This document shows positions 1 to 9,482 of a stretch of DNA of 38,808 bases, piece by piece. The notes below the pieces were generated by a model. The model searched no databases. It saw nothing but the letters and a program-made list of their open reading frames with translations, and was not told the origin of the DNA. The stretch spans positions 1-38,808 of the forward strand of contig JALVFK010000052.1 of assembly GCA_027030065.1 (NCBI GenBank). Reading direction: 5' to 3'. Origin of the DNA: Desulfurococcales archaeon (GTDB lineage: Archaea; Thermoproteota; Thermoprotei_A; Sulfolobales; WANQ01). Position numbers and translations under genes: made by a program. Position 1 is the first letter of the stretch. Each line of letters starts with the position of its first letter.

Positions 1-412
1 CCTGGTCGTCGATTATAGTTATATGTGATACCTCGTACCTAAGCATGGTATCTAATAGATCTGATAAATGTTCGTCTATGTGAAGCATTATAGGGTTACG
101 CGACATTATATCACGTACAAGGATCTCCTCATCCAATAACATCCTCGGAGCCCTTAGTATCAGTCTATGTTTTCTTCGTGGAGCAAAAATCTTCAGCAAG
201 TCGAATAAAGTAACTATACCGACAACATCACCACGGTTATTCTTAACTAGAGCACACCCCCTATTGTATCGTATAAGCATGTTAACAAGGTATTCTACAT
301 TCTTATCTTCATCGATAAATAGCGGTGGAGGTATCTTCCATTTATGTATAAGGTATCTTATCGGCAGGTTCAATCGTTTCTCTGCTTCTTTTTTATCGAA
401 GATTAAAACCAA
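1..412 (-). CDS. CBS-domain protein, 3' end truncated by window edge
   Basis: Reverse-strand translation reads LVLIFDKKEAEKRLNLPIRYLIHKWKIPPPLFIDEDKNVEYLVNMLIRYNRGCALVKNNRGDVVGIVTLFDLLKIF...ILVRDIMSRNPIMLHIDEHLSDLLDTMLRYEVSHITIIDDQ, with two CBS-like repeats; TTG start at 412 is a guess; not in the supplied ORF track because it runs off the edge. Confidence 0.7.
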   Translation of the reverse strand, partial: MVLIFDKKEAEKRLNLPIRYLIHKWKIPPPLFIDEDKNVEYLVNMLIRYNRGCALVKNNRGDVVGIVTLFDLLKIFAPRRKHRLILRAPRMLLDEEILVRDIMSRNPIMLHIDEHLSDLLDTMLRYEVSHITIIDDQ

Positions 413-587
413 TCTATTACTACACCAGATATATTCAATAGTGTTCTCAGAATATAAAGCCTAGACAATACTATCTCCCAAAATACTATTCTTCGTACCA
501 GAATACTGTACACTATGAGGTTCCTTGTTCGAAAAACTAGTATTATCTAAGATTCTCCACCTATCAATGTACGGAGGGTAAGAGGCT

Positions 588-1802
588 ATGAAAACCCTGA
601 GTTTCCGCTTAGCCATAGTCTTAAGCGTAGTTATTGCTGTCCTCATAGTATCTATTGCAACCTACTATGCTAGACAATTATCAACTACAACTATTATAAC
701 TATAGCTCCACAGGAAAACACCTTAACGGAAACCACGGGTTCAACACCTACTGCTCCACTAAAAACTGGAGAACTCCTAAATTATCTTGCAATGATAGGT
801 AACTGGACAATATCTATATCAATAAACGATAACGGTACGGGCATATTAATGGTAAAGTATAGTGGAGAGAAACCATTAACCGTAAAGAATCCGTTACTAC
901 CTCTAACAGCTGGACTAAACATAGCGTTAGAGTACAAGGATCCCTCAAAGAATAATGTGATAAGAAACCTGGGAACATACTATTATAATGCAAGCATAAC
1001 AATAGAACCGGGAAACTATAGCCAAGTAAGATTCAATGCAGATGGTCTTAAGAGCATTAGAGTTGAGGGGAAAATACTTGGAAAAATACCAGTAAAAATA
1101 TACATCCCGATAACGATAACCGAAGAAAACAAGGCATGCCCTAGAACAGAGACCACTACCATAACAGTTACAGTCATAGAGAAAAGATTAACGGAAACAA
1201 CTAGTACCTCAAAAACGAATTGTAAACTTGAACTAATAGGAGAATACGGGGAACCAAAGCCTTCATTAGCTAAGACTAGAATAGAAGAAAGTAGAACCAT
1301 ATATACGGATGGAGTTTTAGAAATAATAGCACCCACAGAAACACGTTCATTAAGAATACCATTAGAAATAATCAATATAGTTGATACTCCACTTATAGTG
1401 AAGACATGGTACTTTACCTATGAAATAGTAAACATATCCTTTGATGGACAACACTATAAATCACTTGGCCGTAAGCTAACCTATGCTGTACCAACAACAA
1501 CTATTCCGCCATGGATAACTGGTTGCATCGAACCCGGAAGCAATATAATGATATGGGGTGTAAGAGACATATTAATGCCCAATCATACTGGTAACCTTAT
1601 AATAACTATACCAGAAGACGTATTAGAAAACCATGATAACGCATGGATGTACATTAAATTAAGCCTCGGATATACACCAGTAAGACAACTATACAAAATA
1701 ATAGTGAACAACACAGCGTGGAAATACAATCTAGCAGCAAAAACAAGTAATAACACGTACAAAGTAGAAACTATATTCAAAACTCATATAGTGAAAGATT
1801 AA
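588..1802 (+). CDS. Secreted or membrane-anchored hypothetical protein
   Basis: 404 aa ORF; N-terminal hydrophobic segment LAIVLSVVIAVLIVSIATYYA followed by Thr/Ser-rich region and many N-x-S/T sites. Confidence 0.7.
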   Translation: MKTLSFRLAIVLSVVIAVLIVSIATYYARQLSTTTIITIAPQENTLTETTGSTPTAPLKTGELLNYLAMIGNWTISISINDNGTGILMVKYSGEKPLTVKNPLLPLTAGLNIALEYKDPSKNNVIRNLGTYYYNASITIEPGNYSQVRFNADGLKSIRVEGKILGKIPVKIYIPITITEENKACPRTETTTITVTVIEKRLTETTSTSKTNCKLELIGEYGEPKPSLAKTRIEESRTIYTDGVLEIIAPTETRSLRIPLEIINIVDTPLIVKTWYFTYEIVNISFDGQHYKSLGRKLTYAVPTTTIPPWITGCIEPGSNIMIWGVRDILMPNHTGNLIITIPEDVLENHDNAWMYIKLSLGYTPVRQLYKIIVNNTAWKYNLAAKTSNNTYKVETIFKTHIVKD

Positions 1803-1909
1803 TGTTAGCTCAAGATTTCTTGACTTTTAGATTATATGTTTTAAAGGAATAAATCAAATTAAGATCTAGTTCCAATTTATACATAAGTATTAGTGTATGG
1901 GTTTAGAAT

Positions 1910-2338
1910 TTGGAGATAAAGCTTGATGATAATACCAGGGATATCATTAGGAGATTGCTAAGCGAAATAGAGGAAGCATTAGAGGTTATAAAGGATAAAG
2001 TAAGAATGGAAGCTCTAAGTCCTAGTGATAAATTCGCATTGAGATACGCTATAATACAGATTGTTGAAGCTCTTGCAGTGATTGCTACTAAGCTAGGTGC
2101 CAGTATGGATTACCCTATTACTGGCTATAGTGATGCAATATTGTTCCTTATGAGAGAAGGAGTTATAGACCGCAATACTGGTGAAAAACTTGTAAGACTT
2201 GCTCGTCTAAGAAACATATTAGTACATAGATATTGGGAAGTAGATGATGTACGTATAATAAGGGAAGCACAAAATAATGGTATAGAAAGTATTAGGAGGG
2301 CCATAGATGATATTAGAAAGCTCATTAGTGAAAGGTAA
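1910..2338 (+). CDS. hepT: HepT-like toxin (HEPN domain, DUF86)
   Basis: 142 aa; conserved RNILVHRYWEVDD (RX4HXY-type HEPN motif); overlaps a MntA-type nucleotidyltransferase gene. Confidence 0.85.
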   Translation: MEIKLDDNTRDIIRRLLSEIEEALEVIKDKVRMEALSPSDKFALRYAIIQIVEALAVIATKLGASMDYPITGYSDAILFLMREGVIDRNTGEKLVRLARLRNILVHRYWEVDDVRIIREAQNNGIESIRRAIDDIRKLISER

Positions 2339-2741
2339 AAAGCCTAGAAGGGTTACAGAAGAGCTGAGAGAGAAGGTTTTGGGCATATTATCGCGGGAGC
2401 TGACAAGGGAGAAACGTATAGTTGTTGCCCTAGTCTTTGGTAGTTTTATTAAGAGATCCTATGCTCGTGATGTTGATGTAGCGGTGTACTTGCGTGATCC
2501 ATCTGATCTTCTAGATGACTATGGTTATGCTGAGGATCTTGGTAAGAGGCTTTCATCAATAATAGGGTTTCCAGTAGATATAGTGATTCTTAATCATGTC
2601 GGGGATATGGTGTTTAATGAGGCATTAATTGAGGGGAAACCAGTCCTCATTAGGGATTGGAGACTATATATTGGCTTAAGAATGCTAGCGTTTGATCAAA
2701 GACGGTTCTTCAGAAAGATAAGTAAAGAGGTAAAGCATTGA
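2307..2741 (+). CDS. mntA: MntA-like nucleotidyltransferase antitoxin
   Basis: 144 aa; FGSFIKRSYARDVDVAVYL minimal nucleotidyltransferase motif; overlaps hepT; true start may lie downstream of 2307. Confidence 0.85.
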   Translation: MILESSLVKGKKPRRVTEELREKVLGILSRELTREKRIVVALVFGSFIKRSYARDVDVAVYLRDPSDLLDDYGYAEDLGKRLSSIIGFPVDIVILNHVGDMVFNEALIEGKPVLIRDWRLYIGLRMLAFDQRRFFRKISKEVKH

Positions 2742-2773
2742 ATCCTTCCGGATATCTCTTCTGGATAATTGAA

Positions 2774-3355
2774 TTAAGCGGAGACCTTGTTTTGCAAGTA
2801 TTCTACTAATGCTTCTCTAATTTCCTTGAGACCTTCTTCTGGCTTATCGTAGTCGTACTCCAATAGTAGTGGTAGCTTAATGCCGTGGCTCTCTAGTTCC
2901 TCCAGCAATATTTCCATGAAGACTCCTCTCCCCTCTACACGTTTAGACTCACCTGCTTTCCGGGGATCTCCAAGCCATTCTGTACTACTGCTCGTATAGT
3001 GTACTCCACATGAGGGGCTACCGCTTACGCCTATTATTCCAATGACGTTGAAGTTGTTTCGCTTGTACTCTAGTAAGTAGTCTATGATTGGTTCTATGAG
3101 ACTCCTAACACGTTCTCTAAACCCTGGGGTATCATATTGTTCTTTAACCTGCCACCATCTACGGAGACCAGAATGAAGGATTTCAGGGCATGGTAACTGT
3201 ATTATGCCTACCCTATACTCGTGTAATAGGTCTACAAGTTCTTTCACCATGGCTGGTCTCCGAGCTAAACCCCAAACAATACTATTCTGGTTTAACAAGC
3301 AGTGAGCTACCAAGATGATCCTACGTGAACGATTATCAAGTATAGCTACCACCAT
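2774..3355 (-). CDS. DUF523/TudS-like cysteine-motif protein
   Basis: 193 aa; AHCLLNQN, LPCPEI and GSPSCG motifs characteristic of the DUF523 (2-thiouracil desulfidase-like) family. Confidence 0.65.
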   Translation of the reverse strand: MVVAILDNRSRRIILVAHCLLNQNSIVWGLARRPAMVKELVDLLHEYRVGIIQLPCPEILHSGLRRWWQVKEQYDTPGFRERVRSLIEPIIDYLLEYKRNNFNVIGIIGVSGSPSCGVHYTSSSTEWLGDPRKAGESKRVEGRGVFMEILLEELESHGIKLPLLLEYDYDKPEEGLKEIREALVEYLQNKVSA

Positions 3356-3499
3356 ATAATCTTATAGAGAATCGTTTAATGAACCTTACTAGTATTCAAG
3401 AATTCATATATACTGTAAGCCCCGGGTAAATATTATAAAATCCGGGATAGTATAGGTTTAACGTAACTCTATTCCACCATAACAAGTGGTGGCCAAATA

Positions 3500-4288
3500 G
3501 TGGTAGAGGTAAAGATCCCGAGAGATCACCCGAGATATTGGTCTCTTCTACTACGTGAACGAATAGTAGAAGGTATGAAGAAGGGCGTAGTCGTACCCCA
3601 AGGCCTCATAGCACATGGGAGAGGAGAATGTTTCGACTATATTATAGGTGAACGCACATGGCCTCCAGCAGAAGAAGCCGTTAAAGCAGGAGTTGCTGCT
3701 TTCCTCCTCGCTAAACACCCGGTTATATCTGTTAACGGTAATACAGCTGTTCTAGTACCCAGAGAGATAGTTGAGTTTTCAGAACTTACTGGCGCTAAGA
3801 TAGAAGTCAACTTATTCTATAGGACGAGGGAGAGAGAAGAAAAGATAGCACAAATCCTCTACGAACATGGCGCTAGAGAGGTATTAGGCGTAGGAGAGGA
3901 TGCATCAGCAACCATACCCGAACTACATAGTGAGCGTAGAAGAGTTAGTCCCCGCGGAATACTTGTTGCAGACGTAGTATTCGTTCCCTTAGAGGATGGA
4001 GATAGAACTGAAGCGTTGAGAAGAATGGGTAAGACTGTGGTTACAGTGGATCTAAATCCTTTCTCGAGGACTGCTCAGAAAGCCAATATAACTATAGTTG
4101 ACAATATTGTTAGGGCAATGCCATTAATGATAAAATATGCTAGAGAACTAAGAGGGAAGCCGAGAAGAGAATTAGAAAAAATACTAGAAAACTACGATAA
4201 TAAGAAAATACTTGGCTCAATGATAAAGATAATATTAAAGAGATTAGGCGAACTAGCTGAGAAAGGAGTCTTCGTAGACAAAGAATAA
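3500..4288 (+). CDS. 4-phosphopantoate--beta-alanine ligase (archaeal phosphopantothenate synthetase, DUF137)
   Basis: 262 aa; DHPRYWSLLLRERIVEGMKKGVVVPQGLIAHGRGECFDYIIGE and VDLNPFSRTAQKANITIVDNIVRAMP typical of the family. Confidence 0.9.
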   Translation: MVEVKIPRDHPRYWSLLLRERIVEGMKKGVVVPQGLIAHGRGECFDYIIGERTWPPAEEAVKAGVAAFLLAKHPVISVNGNTAVLVPREIVEFSELTGAKIEVNLFYRTREREEKIAQILYEHGAREVLGVGEDASATIPELHSERRRVSPRGILVADVVFVPLEDGDRTEALRRMGKTVVTVDLNPFSRTAQKANITIVDNIVRAMPLMIKYARELRGKPRRELEKILENYDNKKILGSMIKIILKRLGELAEKGVFVDKE

Positions 4289-4383
4289 TCATTGACTAGT
4301 TGTAGGGGCTTAGTCCTTATTATACCAGTTAAGGACAAAGTATACTACTAAGAGACTAGGATATCCTAGGAGGTAATAGTATA

Positions 4384-5109
4384 TTGGCTCGCGTACTCGT
4401 AGTTAGATTGGAGCAAGGCCTAGTCAACGGCTTACATGGAAAATACTATACGTGGAAGGGAGACCTTATTCCCGAAGACTTTTCAAGCCTAGAAAAACTC
4501 TATGAGAGAATTGATCCGCAAATAAACTTTGTCTGGTGGGATAAGCCAGCACCAAATGTTCCGGCTGATAAGTTTGCAGTAGAATGGACGGGCTACCTAA
4601 GAGTTGAGAAAACCGGGTTATACCGGTTCTACATAGAAGTAGATGATGGTGGTAGGCTATGGATAGACGACACCCTACTTATAGATGCTTGGAAAGAACA
4701 ACCACCAACAGTATACCATAGCGATATAGTTGAACTAGTACACGGACTCCATAAAATATTATTCCGCTTCTTCAACAACGAAGTCTTCGCTGTAGTAAGA
4801 TTAGGATGGATAACGCCAGATGGAAAAGCAGAAATCATTCCAAGGGAAAACCTTGTAACAAAGAAGAGTGATACAATAGAGGTAAGAGGACTACCCGACA
4901 AATATAGGGTAGAATTATGGAGCGGTGAACCACTACTACAAGCAACCGTGGAGAAAGGTAAAGCAGTAATGAATGCATCGAAACTAAAAGAACCCATAGA
5001 CGCCTACTTCAAAATATACGACGAGACGGGAGAACTCATTGGAGAATCACCAGTAATAAGAGATGTCTGGGGCGGAGACATATTTGAGATAACAATTGGA
5101 AAGGAATAA
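4384..5109 (+). CDS. PA14-domain protein without obvious signal peptide
   Basis: 241 aa; GLHGKYY...FAVEWTGYLRVEKTGLYRFYIEVDDGGRLWIDDTLLIDAWKEQ is PA14-like; TTG start at 4384. Confidence 0.8.
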   Translation: MARVLVVRLEQGLVNGLHGKYYTWKGDLIPEDFSSLEKLYERIDPQINFVWWDKPAPNVPADKFAVEWTGYLRVEKTGLYRFYIEVDDGGRLWIDDTLLIDAWKEQPPTVYHSDIVELVHGLHKILFRFFNNEVFAVVRLGWITPDGKAEIIPRENLVTKKSDTIEVRGLPDKYRVELWSGEPLLQATVEKGKAVMNASKLKEPIDAYFKIYDETGELIGESPVIRDVWGGDIFEITIGKE

Positions 5110-5122
5110 TAGCTCATACTTA

Positions 5123-6115
5123 CTATTTAGACGAAGGTATACCTACTTCTATGTTTATCTTCAATAAGTCTTTTAGCTTAGATGGATTTATCTTATAAAT
5201 GTTGGCGTTAAGATTATCAGACCCCTTCAAGTTATCTAGCGCGTCATGACCATATGTTTCTAAGCCAAAGGTATCACACCACGCACCTATTAATGAACCG
5301 TTAATGAAGAGGATCTGACACTCTGCTTCCTCTCCAGCTTGTATTCGCGCCAAGAGAGGCTCGTTGGGATAATCGCTCTGACTCATTATGCGTAAAGCCT
5401 CCAGTATCTTATCGAGACTTGTTGATTCAAGCTCTATTATTTTCTCCGCATCCTCTATCAACGCATTACTCGTTAAAGCCATTCTTCTACCAATCTCGGC
5501 CGTCTCATCCTTACCATGTATGTGTGTTTCCTCAACACTAGCCTTAGTAGGCTCTGGTACAACTATATCTATATCATCACCTACGAGTTCGATTACCGGC
5601 TTCTCAACATAGGTTATCTTAGTCTCCATCGGTATAAACAATGCTATTTCCTCATACTTAACTGGCCTATCAAGCCTACTCTCTGGGTCAACATCTAGCT
5701 TTAGCGTAACCTCTACCTCACTGGTCTTCACAAGTTCGACAACACCTACAAGAGACGGAGAAGACAATATATCAACGAATCTCTTTAAAGCATTTCCACC
5801 ACGATAAGTCTTAATATCTTCAATGCTTTCAATACCAATTATACCTCCCTTAAGAACATAGAGTATAAAAGAGGCCTTCGTTGGAGCCGCTATATGAACT
5901 CTGACAATACCTGTAAAATCGGAATCCTTGCCGCAGAGTTCAGACAACTTCCTTAAGATATCGTTTTTACTTCCTCTTCCAAAATCTATTCTAGAGCTTT
6001 TTTCTACTACTTTTTCTCCTGTTCCCGTAGACTCCTTTGTACGGTCAACGAGCCCTTCAAATAGCTCCTCGTGTTCCACTTGGGTCACCTTATAAAGGCT
6101 GGGAAGGTTTTCCAC
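5123..6115 (-). CDS. DUF2226/PATAN-like protein (paralog A of Roadblock-associated cluster)
   Basis: 330 aa; DFTGIVRVHI...LYVLKGGIIGIESIEDIKTYRGGNALKRFVDILSSPSLVGVVELV, same pattern as the ORFs at 6840 and 8307; family name is inference. Confidence 0.65.
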   Translation of the reverse strand: MENLPSLYKVTQVEHEELFEGLVDRTKESTGTGEKVVEKSSRIDFGRGSKNDILRKLSELCGKDSDFTGIVRVHIAAPTKASFILYVLKGGIIGIESIEDIKTYRGGNALKRFVDILSSPSLVGVVELVKTSEVEVTLKLDVDPESRLDRPVKYEEIALFIPMETKITYVEKPVIELVGDDIDIVVPEPTKASVEETHIHGKDETAEIGRRMALTSNALIEDAEKIIELESTSLDKILEALRIMSQSDYPNEPLLARIQAGEEAECQILFINGSLIGAWCDTFGLETYGHDALDNLKGSDNLNANIYKINPSKLKDLLKINIEVGIPSSK

Positions 6116-6227
6116 TGCTATTATTGGAGCCCGCTATTTTTAAATGGTTATCAGAAAAAGTTAGATACGATTCTAAAATGTTGTCGCTGTATTTGAAGTA
6201 TTATCCATAAGGATTATTTGCGAAATG

Positions 6228-6236
6228 CTTATATAG
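6228..6236 (+). promoter_or_regulatory. Candidate TATA box for the Roadblock gene
   Basis: CTTATATAG about 60 bp upstream of ATG 6295; a Shine-Dalgarno-like GGGGTGAT lies at 6282. Confidence 0.5.
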
Positions 6237-6294
6237 AAGCACATAATAAGATAACGTGACACAACAAAGAATTGTAAACTTGGGGTGATAATAC

Positions 6295-6651
6295 ATGTCC
6301 GAGATAGCAAGAAGAATCCTAGGAGAAATAACACGTGTAGAAGGAGTAAGAGCTGCAATAGTAGTATCCCGTGACGGACTTGTATTAGACGCTGTAATTC
6401 CAAGAAGAGACATTAATCCCGAAGACATAGCAGTGGAAGTAATGCAAATAGTAAATGCAACCGATAGACTAGGCAAGGACTTCGGCCTAGGAAACACAGA
6501 CATAACAAGCGTAGAGTACACAAACGGCATAATAATGGTAGGCACCATGGGTGAAAACGTACTCGCAGTAGTAGCTGAGCGCGGTGCAATGCTAGGAATG
6601 ATTAGAAACGAGATAAAGAAGCAGAGGGAAAGATTAAGAGCAGCCATATAA
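6295..6651 (+). CDS. Roadblock/LC7 domain protein
   Basis: 118 aa; EIARRILGEITRVEGVRAAIVVSRDGLVLDAVIPR...GTMGENVLAVVAERGAMLGMIRNEIKKQRERL matches the Roadblock/LC7 (MglB-like) fold pattern. Confidence 0.85.
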   Translation: MSEIARRILGEITRVEGVRAAIVVSRDGLVLDAVIPRRDINPEDIAVEVMQIVNATDRLGKDFGLGNTDITSVEYTNGIIMVGTMGENVLAVVAERGAMLGMIRNEIKKQRERLRAAI

Positions 6652-6839
6652 CATTGATTCAAGATTACTAAATACGAGTTTATTTTTATTAATGTAAACA
6701 ACTTCCTACAATAAAATTATTGTAGCATAATTTTCTTAATCTCTAAAGTGTGATTTTAATCGCTTAACCTTTTAAGTTAGTAATAGTAAATATAAGGTAC
6801 TAGAAGACGGAGAATACTTGTACATAGGAGTGGGGAGAA

Positions 6840-8213
6840 TTGAGACCTGTAGCAAAGGGTGTTACTAGAAAGTTTATACGAATAACAGATGACAAAGAAG
6901 CTGCACTAAGCGAGTTAAAGAATAGTATTAATAAAGCATTTACAGGTAGGATTCAAGGCATACTTAGGACGGATAAAGGAGAATTAGAGATAGTAGTAGA
7001 GGTTTTACAGGGCAGGATTGTTGCAGCTGGTGTAGAAGGTTATACCAGCATAGATGGTGGGTTAGCTTTAAACACTATAATTAATGCTATTATTGAGGGA
7101 ACGGGATTCCTAGAAATAATAGAATTAAATGAAGAGGGAGTAAACTTAGACTTAGAATTCAATCCAAACTCTAAGCTATCAATGCCTACAAGCCTCGAAC
7201 TATACATTAACAGAATAGAACTCAGACTACGACAACTACAGAGAAAAAAAGAAACACAGCCAACATGGACGCCACAACCGCTTAAAAGAAAGCCAATAGA
7301 AGAGACACGGAGAGAAGAAGTCGAAAAACCAAGACCTCCCACTGAAATCAGACAATTCACAAGAAGAGAAGAAATCTCATCGAAGAAAGAGGAGGGAAGA
7401 ATCCAAGAAAAACCAGAAGCAGAGGATAGGGAAAAAACAGTAGAAGTAGAAACGAAACCCGAAGAGAAGAAAAAGATACTCGAAGAAATAGGATTGGATG
7501 AGGAGGTGTTAGAAGGCCTAGTAGTAAATGTCAAAGAGAAGCCTCCCGTAATCGTTGCCTTACCCTCAAGTAAAGAAGCCTCGACAGCTCAAGTAGCTAC
7601 TGAGACTACTGGACCAATTGTTGAGAAATCGGCTGAAGAAAGATCTTCGGTTGAAGAACTACACGCTGTTCCGAAGACTGAAGTTGAACGTTTACCGCAA
7701 GTAAAAGAAACTGCGCCAAGTCCAGAAGAACTATTATCTAAGTTACCGTTAAGTGATAAAATAGAGGAATACAGTAAATCATTATTATCGGAAACCGATA
7801 AATTATTACTATCACTAATTGAGACCTCTGATATATTAAGCCATGGACGAGATAAAGTTGATGCCGTATTTAAGAAAATCATCGACTTATCAAAGAATAC
7901 CGATAAGCCAGTAAAACTTAGTACAGCTACAGCCGGCAAACTATACTATATAATAGTACATAACGGTTCAATAGTATCGGCATTTAAGGTAGATGAAAAC
8001 TCGGAAAATATTGAGTTATATGGTCGTGCAGCACTAATAGACTTGTTCAAGAAGCTATTATCAGGGAATATAGACTATGTTATATCACTTGTCAAAAATA
8101 AGTATGTACTATCAGGTTTAGGCCTCGTAGAAAGAGAGGAAATAGAAGAGGAAATAGAAGAACGAGCTGAAGGACTCTTCGGTAGACTTAGGAAAATCTT
8201 TGGTGGTAAATAA
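6840..8213 (+). CDS. DUF2226/PATAN-like protein with long charged linker (paralog B)
   Basis: 457 aa; AFTGRIQGIL...VLQGRIVAAGVEGYTSIDGGLALNTIINAIIEGTGFLEIIEL; Glu/Lys/Pro-rich linker; second related domain; C-terminal RAEGLFGRLRKIFGGK. Confidence 0.7.
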   Translation: MRPVAKGVTRKFIRITDDKEAALSELKNSINKAFTGRIQGILRTDKGELEIVVEVLQGRIVAAGVEGYTSIDGGLALNTIINAIIEGTGFLEIIELNEEGVNLDLEFNPNSKLSMPTSLELYINRIELRLRQLQRKKETQPTWTPQPLKRKPIEETRREEVEKPRPPTEIRQFTRREEISSKKEEGRIQEKPEAEDREKTVEVETKPEEKKKILEEIGLDEEVLEGLVVNVKEKPPVIVALPSSKEASTAQVATETTGPIVEKSAEERSSVEELHAVPKTEVERLPQVKETAPSPEELLSKLPLSDKIEEYSKSLLSETDKLLLSLIETSDILSHGRDKVDAVFKKIIDLSKNTDKPVKLSTATAGKLYYIIVHNGSIVSAFKVDENSENIELYGRAALIDLFKKLLSGNIDYVISLVKNKYVLSGLGLVEREEIEEEIEERAEGLFGRLRKIFGGK

Positions 8214-8306
8214 GGTGAATTAAGTTCTTATGATTCCTTCTTATAGATAGAGACTTGTTGCAATATACCTTACAAGAATATTTAGTATTTACTAGCAAAG
8301 GAATGT

Positions 8307-9482
8307 CTAAATATTATTCTCTATGAGGAGCTTTGCTAAACTGGTAGCATATTTCCAGTCTTCTTCACTCACCTTATACCACGGTGCATCTACTTTCTCT
8401 CTATCAATGGTTTTTATCGTATCAGTCTCCGACGCAAGAACATATGGAAGTATATGTAAAGCTAATACCTTGTTAATCTTTTTCTCTGTATTATTAGTGT
8501 ACAGATATCCACCTACCCGTATTATACGCCTATTTGATACAACTATATAATATTTTATTTTTGACTCCCCTAATTCTAGTAGACCAGTATAATAGCCTTT
8601 CAAGTCGTCTAGAGCATAGAGGATCTTCTCCTTTGTTTCACGGTACAAATCGTTGAATACTAGCTGTCTTAGTTCAACTGTATACCCCGTTTTCTGTCGT
8701 ACGAGAAATTCTACTGCTTTACGGTTAGTTATTGTTATACCCATGTTGTCGCAGTAGATTCCAGCAATCCTATCATCTATTATGAGAGCCATACAGTTAA
8801 CGGTTTCATCACTTGTACTTATCTTTGCAATAATTATTTGTTTCCGCTTACCATACTTACTCAATAGCTCCAATAAGTCAATAGCTGTTGCAGCAGTCAA
8901 TATTCCCAAAGGCTTAGTTTTTCTTAGCAGGTGTTCGTAGTAGTTGCTTAGAAACTCGCTATACTTATCAACTAATTCGCGGTCACGTATGAACTTTACC
9001 TTAATCTTTTTGGAGCGCTTACGTATCTTCTTGACTATGCCAAACCCCTTCTTAACCTCGCGTGCAATAATCTTTGCGGGTGCTTGTGGTTGTGTCTCTA
9101 ATGTCTGATAGCCTGGTATGAGTGTTACAAGGTCTCCAAAGTATACTGGGAGTTCTAGAGCTATTAACGGGTTCCCTGAGATTTTTGTCTCTACTTCATA
9201 TCTCATCATTTCTATGAAGTCTACTCTACCAGTTACACTAGGATTAGATAATTCTTCGAGAAGGCTACGTAAAGCACTCCCACCATAAAGTGATACTTCT
9301 CCACGCTTTCCCTCAGCATAGACAATAGCTCCACGTATTATTCCTAAATTATACTTCGAGCTAGAGTAACCGGACAAAACTACCTTTAACAACCCAGTGA
9401 ACATGGGGGTTGCTCTTGAACTATATCCAACGAGTCTTGCGATAAGCTCGTTTCTTGAGAGATACATTTGATCTAAAGACAT
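8307..9482 (-). CDS. DUF2226/PATAN-like protein (paralog C)
   Basis: 391 aa; MFTGLLKVVL...GIIRGAIVYAEGKRGEVSLYGGSALRSLLEELSNPSVTGRVDFIEM shares the N-terminal pattern of paralogs A and B. Confidence 0.65.
   Translation of the reverse strand: MSLDQMYLSRNELIARLVGYSSRATPMFTGLLKVVLSGYSSSKYNLGIIRGAIVYAEGKRGEVSLYGGSALRSLLEELSNPSVTGRVDFIEMMRYEVETKISGNPLIALELPVYFGDLVTLIPGYQTLETQPQAPAKIIAREVKKGFGIVKKIRKRSKKIKVKFIRDRELVDKYSEFLSNYYEHLLRKTKPLGILTAATAIDLLELLSKYGKRKQIIIAKISTSDETVNCMALIIDDRIAGIYCDNMGITITNRKAVEFLVRQKTGYTVELRQLVFNDLYRETKEKILYALDDLKGYYTGLLELGESKIKYYIVVSNRRIIRVGGYLYTNNTEKKINKVLALHILPYVLASETDTIKTIDREKVDAPWYKVSEEDWKYATSLAKLLIENNI

Noticed and set aside
6173-6701. Minus-strand ORFs 6173..6403 and 6201..6701
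   Set aside because: Antisense to the Roadblock gene, which has a clear family pattern, TATA box and Shine-Dalgarno sequence
7040-7939. Minus-strand ORFs 7040..7534 and 7589..7939
   Set aside because: Antisense to paralog B; Ser/Phe-rich shadow composition
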